A stretch of 64,000 bases of DNA from Berghia stephanieae (taxonomy: Eukaryota; Mollusca; Gastropoda; Nudibranchia; Aeolidiidae): NCBI GenBank assembly GCA_034508935.3, contig CM067448.1:43745185-43809184 (forward strand), written 5' to 3'. This document shows, piece by piece, positions 1 through 40,274 of this stretch. Every line of letters begins with the position of its first letter. The stretch's first letter is position 1. The notes under the pieces are model-generated. The model searched no databases and was not told the origin of the DNA. It was given only the letters and a program-made list of their open reading frames with translations. The translations under genes and the position numbers were made by a program.

Positions 1-108
1 CATTATTTCAAATTGCATATAACAATTATCAGGTATTTACCCCATCACTCACTCTCCATATCTCTCTCCTTATACTAACTCGCACCAGTTATGCGACTCC
101 TAATCAAT

Positions 109-114
109 TTTATT
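109..114 (-). terminator. Possible polyadenylation signal of the transposase-like gene
   Basis: AATAAA on the minus strand lies about 275 nt past the stop codon. It is the only perfect hexamer I saw on that strand before the window edge. Confidence 0.3.
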
Positions 115-385
115 ATATTTAAAAAGTCATATCATATTTCATGTTTATATACTACTTATTCAAAATTTATGTGGGTTATGACATACATTATGCATTATGT
201 ATAAAACTTTAATAGTCAGAATACAGAAACCTATTAAGAGTATTATAGGATGTAAAACAACAATAAAACTGATAACCGATAATAATTTATGAAAAGTTCA
301 TACTAGCAAGAGAATAAAGCGAAATTAATGTATTTTATGTATTGCTATAACTCCTGATCTGGATACAGATTACATTGTGAATTAC

Positions 386-2189
386 CTACTTCAGAACAGT
401 TTCAACGAAAACTTTGTCTAGTTCGGGAAAGTAAGGAAGCATAGACAATAAATCTTTCTTCTTGTCATCAGGCAATCGATTTTTATTTAATACATTTAAT
501 TTTCTCCCGTGCTTCTCTGAAGCCCTATTATGATTTGAACAGCCACGTTTTCCAGTTGACAGGGTGTAAGGGTCCCGTCTCACACTTACTGTCGTCCATT
601 CTGGTGACTGGTGACAGGTTTTATAACTAACTGTGCCAAGACTTTGACATAGTTGTAACTGGCGTATCTTAGTAAAAGGTACACGGCTAAAAACAAATTC
701 TTGTTGAGCATAGCTCTGAAAATCAAAAAAGTCCCTCATTTGGATTACTTGACTGTTTTTTATTGTCTTTAATTTTTTTATCAATCCAATATGACTAAAA
801 ATTTCCTGATGTCTGAGATGACGCTCAATTACTGAGTGGACATTATCAACTTCTTGAATGGAACTGTGTCCAGACTCACAAAATTTCTGAGTAATAATAT
901 CAATATTTTTATTTTTCTTAATAAACAAAGAGAGAGCAGTTGACATTACAGAATTTCTATTCTGGCAAACACAGGAGTCTGACCACAACGTTATATCAGA
1001 CAGAAGAGGATGGTCTTTCAAAACCTCTTCAAGAATTTTAACAATGGCACTGGCCATGTTATTGGCAGCACGACCACCAGAGCCCTCATGCCAAACAGCA
1101 AAATATGCCTTTTTACTTAAAGACAATGTAGCAGTCATATTAAAACTAACTAATTTTCTTTTATAAAAAAAATTTGAAATGCCACAAACCGGCAAGGGGA
1201 AAACATTTTCAAGATCAAAGCAGATTACTGCTTTTTCTTTACTATTCCTATCCCTCTCCCTCTCATGTTTTGTTGATCTGTAATTTTCAACATGCTGAAC
1301 AAGCTGTTCCTTCTCTTCATCACCTAATCTCATTTTTTTTTCTAACAGTCTTAAAATCACTTCACCTTTGCTTGTTGAAGCAGCAAGTTCCTCCTGATTT
1401 AAATTCTTTGAATCTTTTAATACAAGTTCACATTTATCACATCTATCTTTTTTGGGAGCTAAAAATGAAATGTTAAATTCTTTATTGAAAATTTCATCAT
1501 ATTTATGTTTCTTTACAGGTTCTATTTCTTTTTCCACACAGAGATCTTGATACATTCCATACATTTTACTCAAATTTAGAGATTTTTCCAGATATTCTCT
1601 GCATGAATCAGCCCTACAATAAGGAGAGGGGATACGGGGAAAGGAATTTATATGACTTCTCACCACGTCTAAGCTCTCATCGCTAATTTTGTTTTTAACA
1701 TTCTTCCCACTCTTTGGTGGCAAAGGTACACCAGTTTCAACACATCTCCGTTTCTCATAAAAATATGAAATTCTTATTTGAGAAATATCAAGAGTTGATA
1801 AGAAAAATGTCTTACAAACTTGTACTTTTAAAGAAGTGCCACCACATCGCAGAAAGTACTTGTAGCTGAACACTTTAGGCTTTTCATTGGTTACAGCTCT
1901 GCATCTTGCCTTTTCACATCTAATTGTGTACTCACTATAAAAGTGAGCTTTTGTCTCGTCATTCAGAGACCAAAACATTTTATTTATATTTTTTCTTTCT
2001 TCTTCAGAAATTTTTTCATTACATTTAAATTTACAATTTGAACAATTTTTCACAGTTTTTACTTTCTTTTCAGGAATTATTCCTTTAGTCTTAAGGCTCT
2101 GATACTCCTGACCAGCTTGTCTCTTTGTCTTAGAAACATTCCTTTTCCACTGAGTAGGGTCTCTTTTCCTTTTCCTGGTCACTGTGGGC
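386..2189 (-). CDS. Last exon: transposase-like core, about 601 codons
   Basis: The open frame reaches back to an acceptor after a pyrimidine tract (CAAACAG then GCCCACAGTG); no ATG opens it, so it is an internal-start exon, not a separate gene. In order it shows a basic KRKRDPTQWKRN start, a Cys cluster (NCSNCKFKC), more Cys near CEKARCRAV, a CDKCEL pair, then CFDLENVFPLP, the segment WHEGSGGRAANNM, LWSDSCVCQNRNS and SGHSSIQEVDNVHSVIERHL. Spaced Asp, Asp and Glu/Asp in those blocks fit an RNase H-like DDE fold; that is inference from motif order. The tail KKKDLLSMLPYFPELDKVF resembles the C-terminal helix of related invertebrate proteins. No internal stops. Confidence 0.75.
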
Positions 2190-5100
2190 CTGTTTGATGA
2201 AATAGCAAGAAAAAAAAAAGAATGTAATCATAATCAATTCTAATTCTATCAGTATTAAAATAGAGCCACTTTTTCATTAAAGGAGATTCAAGGTCTCGCA
2301 ACATTTTAAGACAATATATAAGTAATAAATTCTAGCATTCAACGCAGCAGAAAAACATCCTCAACTTTAGGCGAATAAACTATAGAGAATATTCACACAA
2401 AAATATATATAAAGCTGCAAATCTACACCATCCATCTCAGAACAACCACAGATGTAGAAATATCACAGTAACATAAGTAACCGTAAAAAAGAAATACACA
2501 AATAAAATAAATAAAAAATAACAGTGTGCCACAGCTTAACAAAAAAATTGATTAGTAATGAAATTCTTGGATGATTAAAATATCTTACGTTAGATCGGTA
2601 GCATTTTCTTCAACTGAATTCGCCAGGTTTTCATTCTGTTCCATTGTATTTAGATCTATTGTTCGTAAGGGTTCGTCTGATATGCAATCTACAGGTCTGG
2701 AAATAAATAGAGAATAAAAATTTTACCAGATGTAAAGAAAATACAATGTTGAATGAGAATTAATAAAGCAATAATACAATATGTCAATAAATAATTTTAG
2801 ATCTTTGACTGTCATTTATTCTTATGGAAAAGGTTAATAAAAAAATATAATCCAGATCTATTGACATTACAGCAACAACCTATTCATCATCACTAAATGC
2901 CTATAGACTCCACTTTAGGCGAATCAACTATGGAGATTATTCACAGCAGAAAATATATATAAAGCTGCAAATCTACACCATCCATCTCAGAACAACCACA
3001 GATGTAGAAATATTACAGTAACATACGTAACCGCAAAAAATAAATACACTAAAAAAAATTTTTTTAAATAAAATAACAGTGTGCCACAGCAAAACAAAAA
3101 AATTGATTAGTAATGAAATTATTGGATGATTAAAGTATCTTACGTTAGATCTGTAGCATTTTCTTCAACTGAATTCACCAGGTTTTCATGATGTTCCATT
3201 GTATTTAGATCTATCTTTCGTAAGGGTTCGTCTGATATGCAGTCTACAGGTCTGGAAATAAATAGAGAATAAAAATTTTACCAATGTAAAGAAAATACAA
3301 TGTTGAATGAGAATTAATAAAGCAATAATACAATATGTCAATAAATAATTTTAGATCTTTGACTGTCATTTATTCTTATGGAAAAGGTTAATAAAAAATA
3401 TAATCCAGATCTATTAACATTACAGCAACAACCTATTCATCATTATCAAATGCCTATAGACTCCACTTTAGGCGAATCAACTATGGAGATTATTCACAGC
3501 AGAAAATATATATAAGGGAGCGTTCACATATTACGTCATCAGCTAGGGGGGGAGGGGGGGTCTACCAAATGTTGACATGTGTTGACATGGGGGAGGGGGG
3601 GGGGGGTCAGACCCAAGATGATGTCATCAAAACATAGGCAAATTAGGCCTATTTTATTAAATGCAAGAGCTTCAAAAATGGCATTCAAAATAAATTAGCA
3701 AAAAGGTGAAAAATTATGTTGATCTGGAAAAAAGGAACTTTGAAGCTGCTGGAAAAATATTAGCCAATATTTGGTCCGAGTCGATAATAGATGGATACCC
3801 AGTAGTTGGAAAATTCATCCCTCCACCTGAAAATCCAAGACCCAAACTTCAATTTCAAGAAACAGATGATTGGAAGATAAAACACATTCGTCAATCCCAA
3901 TATCTGCTGCAAATAGTGAAATGCAGTGACAACTCATGCTGCAAACCTTGGCGTACTAACTATTCATCTTTTTTTTCCAGAGCGTTTTCTGCCACCACCT
4001 GTACCACTTGCTTCATGTGATGATGGTTTGGAGATAGGCAATAATGGAAGATTTGGAAGCCTATTTCAAAGTTTGTTCCTTTCAAAACAGCTAAAGATAA
4101 ATTGCTATGATGAGTATTGCCCATCTCTCAAGAAACAAGATGGGAAAGGGGTATCACTTCTCAAAAGGCGAACTTGCCCTAAATGTTCATTGTATCACTC
4201 CTCGATCACAGCAATGAAAGACCATTCACCAAAATGCGGCATACCAGAAAAACAGCAAATGGGAGAAAGTGATGACGATGAAGATGAAATTGATGATACT
4301 ATTTATAGTACATTGCCAGAGGTCCAAGGCAGAAACATTTTTGAATCAATTAATTTTATGTTTGGAAATTGAAACAGAAATTCATTCCACTAAAAGGCTA
4401 ATATGCTATAAAATAATTTGCCTCCTATACTATTTTAAATTACACTTTCTGAATTTTTTTTAATAGCACCTGCACCAAGTAGCCTAATTTAAATAATGTT
4501 TGTTAGATTTTATCTTTGCAAATTTAAATTTTATGTCCCCATTGTATCGTAAAATATAAATTATCAACAGTTTCTGAAATTAATAAAATGTCTGAATGTG
4601 TTTTATCAAACGTTGATAATCAATGTTTATGGTTTGAAAAATGAATAATAAATATTGTGAAATTAAAGTTATCTTTTAGTTTTTATTAAATTAGATGACG
4701 TCATCATCTGTTGGGGGAGGGGGGGGGGGGTCAGGTCAATGATGACAAGTGATGACTTGGGGGAGGGGGGGGGGGTCTAAAAAGGGCAAATTTTTGATGA
4801 CGTAATATGTGAACGCTCCCTAAGACTAAGACTGCAAATCTACACCATCCATCTCAGAACAAACATAGTTAGCGAAAAAAAAAATAAAAACAAATAAAAT
4901 AAATAATAAAAACATAAGTGTGCCACAGCATAACAAATAAATTGATTAGTAATGAAATTATCAGATGATTAAAGTATCTTACGTTAGATCGGTAGCATTT
5001 TCTTCAACTGAATTCGCCAGGTTTTCATGCTGTTCCATTGTATTTAGATCTATTGTTCGTAAGGGTTCGTCTGATATGCAGTCTACAGGTCTGGAAATAA

Positions 5101-6269
5101 ATAGAGAATGAAATTTTACCAGATGTAAAGAAAATATAATGTTGAATGAGAATTAATAAAGCAATAATACAATATGTCAATAAATAATTTTAGATCTTAG
5201 ACTGTCATTTATTCTTATGAAAAGGTTAATAAAAAAATATAATTCAGATCTATTGACATTACAGCAACAACCTATTCATCATTATCAAATGCCTATAGAC
5301 TCCACTTTAGGCGAATCAACTATGGAGATAATTCACAGCAGAAAATATGTATGACTGCAAATCTATACCATCCATTTCAGAACAAAAAAAAAGGTTCTTG
5401 TGAATGAACAAATATATACTAGTACTGGGATAGCAGACTATCAGTATCAGTTCCTCCAAGCAAGTGCGCCACGTCTTACCTTTCATCATCAGCATCTCTT
5501 TTTACTGTATTATTCCTGCATGTTGAATTTGCATTCTGACATGTAAGTTGTGTATATGTCACGGTCTCTTGTTCTTCGTGCGGACTTGGTGGAATGATGA
5601 AGTCTGGGTCCTCTGGTTCACTCAAACTTTGACTCAATGGATCGCTGTTACTGTTATCTCCATTTTCCTCCCTGGAGATAAAATCAAATAATAATATAAT
5701 ATCATGGTCACATTCAGACTACTTCAGTATATCATTGACATATGAAGGATAACAGGCAAAATCCAAGTAGACTGAGATATATACTAGATGTAGGCTACGA
5801 CTCAGACTCAACTTAGAAGACTAAGACAGATTTCTACTCTTCCACAGTTTCAGTTTCAAAAAAGCTTTATAAACTTAAGTTGGGATTGGATTGGTGTGCT
5901 TGAATGTATCTTGGCTTGTCGTGAACTAAGTAGACTTATTATTATGCAAGGAAATATAGTTATAAATAAGTTGCCAGCAAAATAATATCTCTATTGTTAC
6001 AGTTATTTGTAACTTTGTTTGGTAGATATTTCGTTGCACACTCTGTCGTCTGCTCGACTTGATCACTTTGTGCTTGTTAATAAAAAAAACGAAAAACATT
6101 AACCAGACAATAGCAGAATAAAAATGTCTTTAAAATCAGTTATAACTAAAACAAGTGTTCTTTATTTATTAATATAAATCATGCGAATAACAAATACTAC
6201 TTACATGGCATCTAACAGCAACGAAGCAGCAACAGCTGACGAAAAAAGTCGGCGTCTAGGGGCAGCCAT
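386..6269 (-). CDS. Six-exon gene for a transposase-like protein, 794 aa
   Basis: Minus-strand exons are 6205-6269, 5480-5671, 4983-5090, 3144-3251, 2589-2696 and 386-2189. Every junction is GT-AG and the phases agree: exon 1 ends two bases into a codon and all later junctions are also phase 2, giving 2,385 nt and one stop. The protein starts MAAPRRRLFSSAVAA, continues with an acidic exon rich in E, D, P and S, then three 36-residue repeats, then a 600-residue core resembling a transposase. I know this kind of core from many invertebrate genomes as a multi-copy protein of uncertain name and cannot assign a superfamily. No terminal inverted repeats were found around the gene, so it may be a domesticated transposase or an intron-bearing transposon gene. 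The gene structure is well supported; function is not. Confidence 0.8.
3516..4820. mobile_element. DNA transposon with GGGAGCG TIRs and G-tract arms, copy 1
   Basis: Ends are inverted repeats starting GGGAGCGTTCACATATTACG and finishing with its complement at 4820. Flanks read ...ATATAA and TAAGAC..., consistent with a 3-bp TAA duplication. Just inside each end lie paired runs of G, all on the plus strand at both ends rather than inverted. The centre holds a coding remnant (3700-4372). A second copy of the family is at 45836-46531 with different contents. The 3-bp TAA would fit a PIF/Harbinger-type element, but copy 2 does not confirm that, so the superfamily is open. Confidence 0.85.
3700..4372 (+). 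pseudogene. Protein-coding remnant inside the GGGAGCG element
   Basis: About 220 residues are readable in two frames that join near 3970 at a run of T. The first part reads KNYVDLEKRNFEAAGKILAN and continues through SQYLLQIVKCSDNSCC; the second continues ERFLPPPVPLASCDDG and ends with a Cys/His cluster, CPKCSLYHSSITAMKDHSPKC minus its last residues counted, followed by an acidic stretch. The single-frame slip at the T-run is probably one inserted or missing base, or an assembly slip. The text resembles C-terminal parts of invertebrate transposon-borne proteins I cannot name. No ATG-led start is evident, so it is a 5'-truncated cargo fragment. Confidence 0.55.
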
Positions 6270-6319
6270 TTTTCTTTTTCAGTCTTGTTTACAAAATATC
6301 ATGTGACATTTTAGTCGCT

Positions 6320-6330
6320 CTCCATTGGTT
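6320..6330 (-). promoter_or_regulatory. Possible CCAAT box upstream of the transposase-like gene
   Basis: On the minus strand AACCAATGGAG lies about 55 bases before the start codon at 6269. Position is plausible for a core promoter, but this is a single short motif. Confidence 0.25.
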
Positions 6331-6781
6331 AAAATGGAGATGGAACAAAGCAGAATGAATTTCACGGAAATAAATAATTCAGATCTCAAAATATGTACAT
6401 GTAATAAAGTGTACTTAATAAATAACCAGAGTTGATTTAGATTTTAGCAATATCTTCTTTCTGACTCACTATTTTTTCTCTGGGTTTCTTACGTAGATAG
6501 CAGAGTTACAGTTACTGCCCTTTGGCAAGTTATCTCATTTTTAAGTAAATTTGGAGATGGAATAAAGCAGTTCTGAGGCGACGCTGTCAGCAATAACCTC
6601 AAGGATCTTGGTTTTCATGTATTACAACAATTTCATTGATTCTTTGTTGTAAATGGAAATATTTCTTAATTTAATTGTTAGCAGTTCATACATCTTTGAA
6701 AGGTAATTTTCAAAGACATTCATGTGATTTTCAAAGATGATTTTTTAGGTTCTACGCAGAAGAAGTAGCAGTCCTTGTTAT

Positions 6782-6850
6782 GATTTCCCAGTCTTCAAAC
6801 GGCATCTAAAAACCCATCTTTTTCATTCTTCTTATCTTGATTCTATGTGA
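6782..6850 (+). pseudogene. Short LINE C-terminal remnant
   Basis: The frame reads DFPVFKRHLKTHLFHSSYLD then a stop. A 'FK..LKTHLF' ending is typical of the last residues of CR1/jockey-type reverse transcriptase proteins. Nothing upstream extends it, so only the tail survives. Recognition rests on this one motif. Confidence 0.4.
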
Positions 6851-6896
6851 ATTTCGAACAAGATGTGTATGACTGTTGTAAGACCAAGAAAAAAAA

Positions 6897-8060
6897 GGCC
6901 AATTTGACGTCACCATGGGTGCATACGACGGAGCAGAAGTGTGCGAACTAGTCGGCCTCTACATCACGCACCAGATCAAGGACCAACTACCTAACATAAA
7001 CTTCGGCCTCTACAGGGACGACGGACTAGGAACACACACCACAAAATCAAAATCCAACATTGAGAGAATGAAGAAAATACTCATAAAATTGTTCAAGGAT
7101 CTCGACCTCAAAATCACACCAGAAACTAACCTACACCAAGTCGATTTCCTGGACACAACCCTCTGCCTCAAAACTAACACGTATAGACCATACAAGAAAC
7201 CCAACAGCGCCCCATTATACATCCACAAACACTCCAACCACCCACCTACGATAATAAAACAAATACCTACTATGATAGAGCAATGGCTAAACAACCTCTC
7301 TTCAAATGAAGACATATTCAACGAAACAAAACAAGACTACGAATGACACTCAAACAGAGCGGACACACCCCAGCACTGAAATTTAAAAAAAAAAATGAAT
7401 GCACGCCACAACACCAAAACAAAACAGAAAAAGGAACATAATATGGTTCAACCCGCCGTTCAACAACGCAATCACTTCAAATATCGGCAAACAGTTCCTT
7501 GCACTCATCGATAAACACTTCCCGAAGAACCATCGCCTGCACAAAATAATCAACAGAAACAACGTCAAGATAAGCTACAGCTGTGCACAAAACATGAAAC
7601 AGATCATTACCAACCACAACAGACAAATCATATCCGAACCCAACAATATCAATAAAATAAAGACAACTGCAACTGTAGAAAGAAGGACAATTGCCCTCTA
7701 AAAGGAAACTGCCAAAAAAGCGCCATAGTCTACAAAGTCACCATAACCACTGACAACACCGCAGCACAATACATCGGCAGCACAGAACCCCCATTCAAAA
7801 CAAGATACAACAATCACACAGCCTCAATAACATATGAAAGCAAAGCAAAAAGCACAAAATTAGCAATGCACTATTGGGAACAAATAAACACTAATAAAAC
7901 ACTAACAATAACCTGGGAGGTCGTCAGGCAAAGCAGCCCCTACAGATGCGGTGCTAGAAAATGCAACAGAGAAACTGGAAATATTATTACACAGCCACAG
8001 AAACAACAGCACCTTAAACAAAAGATCAGAACTAATGACAATGTGCAGGCACTCTAATAA
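6897..8060 (+). mobile_element. Penelope-like element fragment with RT and GIY-YIG parts
   Basis: The readable protein begins FDVTMGAYDGAEVCELVG, passes through the reverse transcriptase YRDDG motif, a fingers/thumb-like part with RKRNIIWFNPPFNN, and ends with a GIY-YIG-like endonuclease part (YIGSTEPPFKTRYNNHT, then YRCGARKCN). RT followed by GIY-YIG is the hallmark of Penelope-like retroelements. The 5' part of the RT is absent, and the remainder is broken in about two or three places, so it is an old, inactive copy. The sequence downstream to about 8470 may be its terminal region because a hammerhead-like motif sits there. Confidence 0.75.
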
Positions 8061-8094
8061 ATTCAAGCTCAAAACGCAAAAAGGTCAAATAACC

Positions 8095-8252
8095 CTTCCT
8101 CCCTCCCTCCCCTTCCCCCCCCCCCCCCCCCCCGACCTTATTATACTCATCCTCTCCCTCCCCCCCCCCCCGCTTCCCCACGCAACCACATTCCACACCA
8201 ATATCATACTCACACATGTATACACCACACACAACACACTCACACACACACA

Positions 8253-8283
<31 letters not shown>
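8095..8283. repeat. C-rich tracts and (CA)n microsatellite
   Basis: Two long C-runs with CT spacers (8095-8172) are followed by a CA repeat (8219-8283). Open frames across them are low-complexity artefacts. Confidence 0.9.
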
Positions 8284-8288
<5 letters not shown>

Positions 8289-8427
8289 TAATATAAGCAA
8301 TGAGAGCACTCTACAACAATGTCACTACACATCAACACTAATCACCACTACACAACGGAAGTAAGGACACAAGGAGTGTAAACACCAATCTCAAACGGAA
8401 TACATTTTACTTCGGACATTATGCCAA

Positions 8428-8463
8428 CTGAAGACGTGAACGAAAGACAGAAACATATGTCTT
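8428..8463 (+). ncRNA. Imperfect hammerhead-ribozyme-like motif after the Penelope-like fragment
   Basis: CTGAAGA matches the CUGANGA core. A 7-nt segment follows, then GAAA, then a 5-bp stem AGACA/TGTCT closing an 8-nt loop, with a U at the expected cleavage position. Stem II is poor (C against C at its base) and stem I pairs only with bulged bases, so this is a weak candidate. Penelope-like elements are known to carry hammerheads in their terminal repeats, which supports the placement. Confidence 0.3.
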
Positions 8464-8555
8464 GGCCACATATAAGTGAGTGATACAATTTATATTTTAT
8501 ATTAGGTCTAACCATCATTATCGAGCACTTTCGTACCTACGAGTACCCACCAACA

Positions 8556-8558
<3 letters not shown>

Positions 8559-8640
<82 letters not shown>

Positions 8641-8705
8641 GTATAATTCAAGTATAATTATGATCAACTTCTAAAATATTGTTTCGATCGCTCGCTCTCA
8701 TCAGG

Positions 8706-8785
<80 letters not shown>
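8559..8785. repeat. Two long (AT)n tracts at 8559-8636 and 8708-8785
   Basis: Each tract is about 77 bp of nearly pure AT. They bracket a hammerhead-like motif at 8648-8704. Confidence 0.95.
8648..8704 (-). ncRNA. Hammerhead-ribozyme-like motif, copy 1
   Basis: On the minus strand CTGATGA is followed by a 12-nt stem II region (G...C closing pair) and GAAAC. A short stem III around AATATT follows, then UUA as an NUH site, then GAAG that can pair with TTC just before the core. Stem II and III each hold a mismatch. A near-identical 57-bp copy lies at 8867-8923, so the pair is a direct repeat 219 bp apart. Confidence 0.45.
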
Positions 8786-8788
<3 letters not shown>

Positions 8789-8866
8789 AAAAACAAAAAC
8801 CATAAAATAATATAAAATAATAGTGCTGAACCTTTTGAAAAAAAAAGGAACTATTTATAACATATT

Positions 8867-8923
8867 TCAAGTATAATTATGGTAAACTTCTACAATATTG
8901 TTTCGAGCATTCGCTGTCATCAG
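8867..8923 (-). ncRNA. Hammerhead-ribozyme-like motif, copy 2
   Basis: The minus strand reads CTGATGA, then a stem II of AGC/GCT with a GAAT loop, then GAAAC. A palindromic ACAATATTGT gives stem III and is followed by A, making GUA the NUH site. A C-C mismatch replaces the usual G-C pair next to the core, and stem I is short. With copy 1 this suggests a consensus that once had a full hammerhead core. Confidence 0.45.
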
Positions 8924-9965
8924 AAATTTAAAGTGAAAGTAGAGTGTTTGCGTTTATGGTTGTTCGTAATTACATAAAAGGTGTTTGTTTCTGTGTCTCC
9001 GTGAAGATAGTTCGTTTCTTCTATTGAGTGTTGCTATGTTCGGTTTTGTGATCATGTAATTTTTTCTTCCAAGCAGAGGTTACAAATCCTAGAAGAGGGG
9101 GAGTACGACTGTGCTCTGGAGATTATTTTCCATGTAATGCAGTGTTGTATGTTTTTTTCTTTGAGGTTCCGAATGTGTTCGCTTAAGTAGAATGTCGTTT
9201 GCGTATGTTTTTGAAGGAAGATTTACGCCGGTTGTATCTGGTTTTGAATGAACATTCAGTGAATCGAATGTATGTTTCTTGTTTTGGTGTGGCTTGATAA
9301 ATAATGTTTTGATCCGGGCAATATGCCCACTAAACGGCAATTGCCTGACTCGAAACGTTTTTTACCAAGCCACAGTTACACGCCCAGACACACCAAAACA
9401 TTTTATTTTCAATTGTATTTACACCTCCTAATTTTATTTTCTACATCACGATGTAAACATAAAACACGAGAGATGGGGGTAGCCTTTGCAGAAGCAAGAA
9501 CAACAACCACAAACATAAATAAATAGAAGAAAGAAAAGAGGGAAACATATCAACACTTTCCAGGTCTTTGCAAGAAATAATATCTTGTCAATGTTAACTG
9601 TCGAGAGTTCGGAATTCTTTTCGGAAATAAGGTCTTCTGCTTGGTTGTAAATAATACAAATAATATCTTAAAGATTTATTTCTCGGATGAAATAAAAACG
9701 AATTGCTTTACGCGGCCCAGCACAAGCTACCTGAATAGCTTTTACTTCCGGGCATGGCCTTATGTGTAGAAGTCAACGATCTGGATATATTCAATTATTT
9801 ATTTCATCATTTATCAACATATATTTGTCATTATTAAAACAGAACCAAATTGACAAAAAGTAAAGATTAAGTAATGATTTAAAACAAAATAATAATTCAA
9901 CAAAAAAAAACAACAAAAAACAAAAAACAAAAAAAAATCTTTGAAAATATGAGTCTTGAGAAATA

Positions 9966-10486
9966 GAGCAGTAAAGTTAGGTGCCCCAAACGTAAACAAT
10001 AACAAGTTGCTAGTGATTTCCGTTAGGGACCGGAATAATTTACGCACAATATAGGTCTCCCAATTTTGTAGTTTGAGTTGTAGGCAATACACTTTCAGTA
10101 TTGAAAATATGTTTACATAAAATCTAACAGTTGCAGAAATAATAACATACGGCTAAATTATTATGAAAATCAGGCTCCGAATAATTCTCGTTTTGTTCAC
10201 ACCAGCGCAATAATTTGCTCTGGTCTAAAAATAGATAGACTGTAACTTTTGATAAATTTTAGAAAATTTTACCTTTTGTTCCATAAAATATCCATATCTA
10301 GACATTATTTGATGCATGATCGAGTATTTATGAATATGTGTTTCTTTTGCCACCTAATAGCCAAATTTTAAAGGTTATTTTTTTCTATTATTTACATTGG
10401 AACGTGAGCTGTCAAGACAGGGACATGTGGTTTGCCACGTGCTTCTCGACCTTTGTTTACGTTTGGGGCACCTAACTTTACTGCTC
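9966..10486. mobile_element. MITE with 34-bp perfect TIRs, TA target site
   Basis: The left end GAGCAGTAAAGTTAGGTGCC and 14 further bases recur inverted at the right end, and TA flanks both sides. It is 521 bp with no coding content. TA targets fit the Tc1/mariner group. It lies about 300 bp upstream of the RNF17-like start codon, so it forms part of that gene's upstream region. Confidence 0.9.
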
Positions 10487-10789
10487 TATAGCGCATCCAA
10501 AAGTATCGACTTGGCAACCAAAATATTCATGTACATATCAAGGCTTAATAAGTACTGAGCACTAGTATCGACTAACGCCCCGTCTTAGTAACGAGTGACT
10601 GACCACTAGGCTACTGCTGAACATTACAAGCGCACGAATGGTCAAAGAAAACAAAACAGAGCGTTAAAATGATATTAAAAAAAAGGATGTTTTTATATTT
10701 TTGCCCCACATAATAAGGTTGTAATTGCCACGATTGCAATAATTCCAGTGTTCAGTGTATTCGAAGGCTGGCTTGATAATTGGATAAAG

Positions 10790-40274
<29,485 letters not shown>

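Larger units (their letters stand above)
2360..5380 (-). repeat. Tandem duplication of a ~550-bp exon-plus-intron unit, three full copies
   Basis: A unit of about 550 bp repeats from about 2360, 2910 and 3465, with a partial fourth copy from about 5303. Each full unit holds one 108-nt exon (2589-2696, 3144-3251, 4983-5090) and matching intron flanks. The exons encode 36 residues beginning PVDCISDEPLRTIDL and ending SVEENATDL, with few changes such as N to H after EQ. Because 108 is divisible by three and both borders are phase 2, copies can be added or skipped without breaking the frame. The third unit alone is split by the element at 3516-4820, so that insertion came after the duplication. 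Confidence 0.9.

Noticed and set aside
9089-9340. 83-codon minus-strand frame near the hammerhead-like motifs
   Set aside because: No recognisable domain, no splice partners, and its DNA looks like terminal-repeat sequence of a retroelement; kept only as unexplained.
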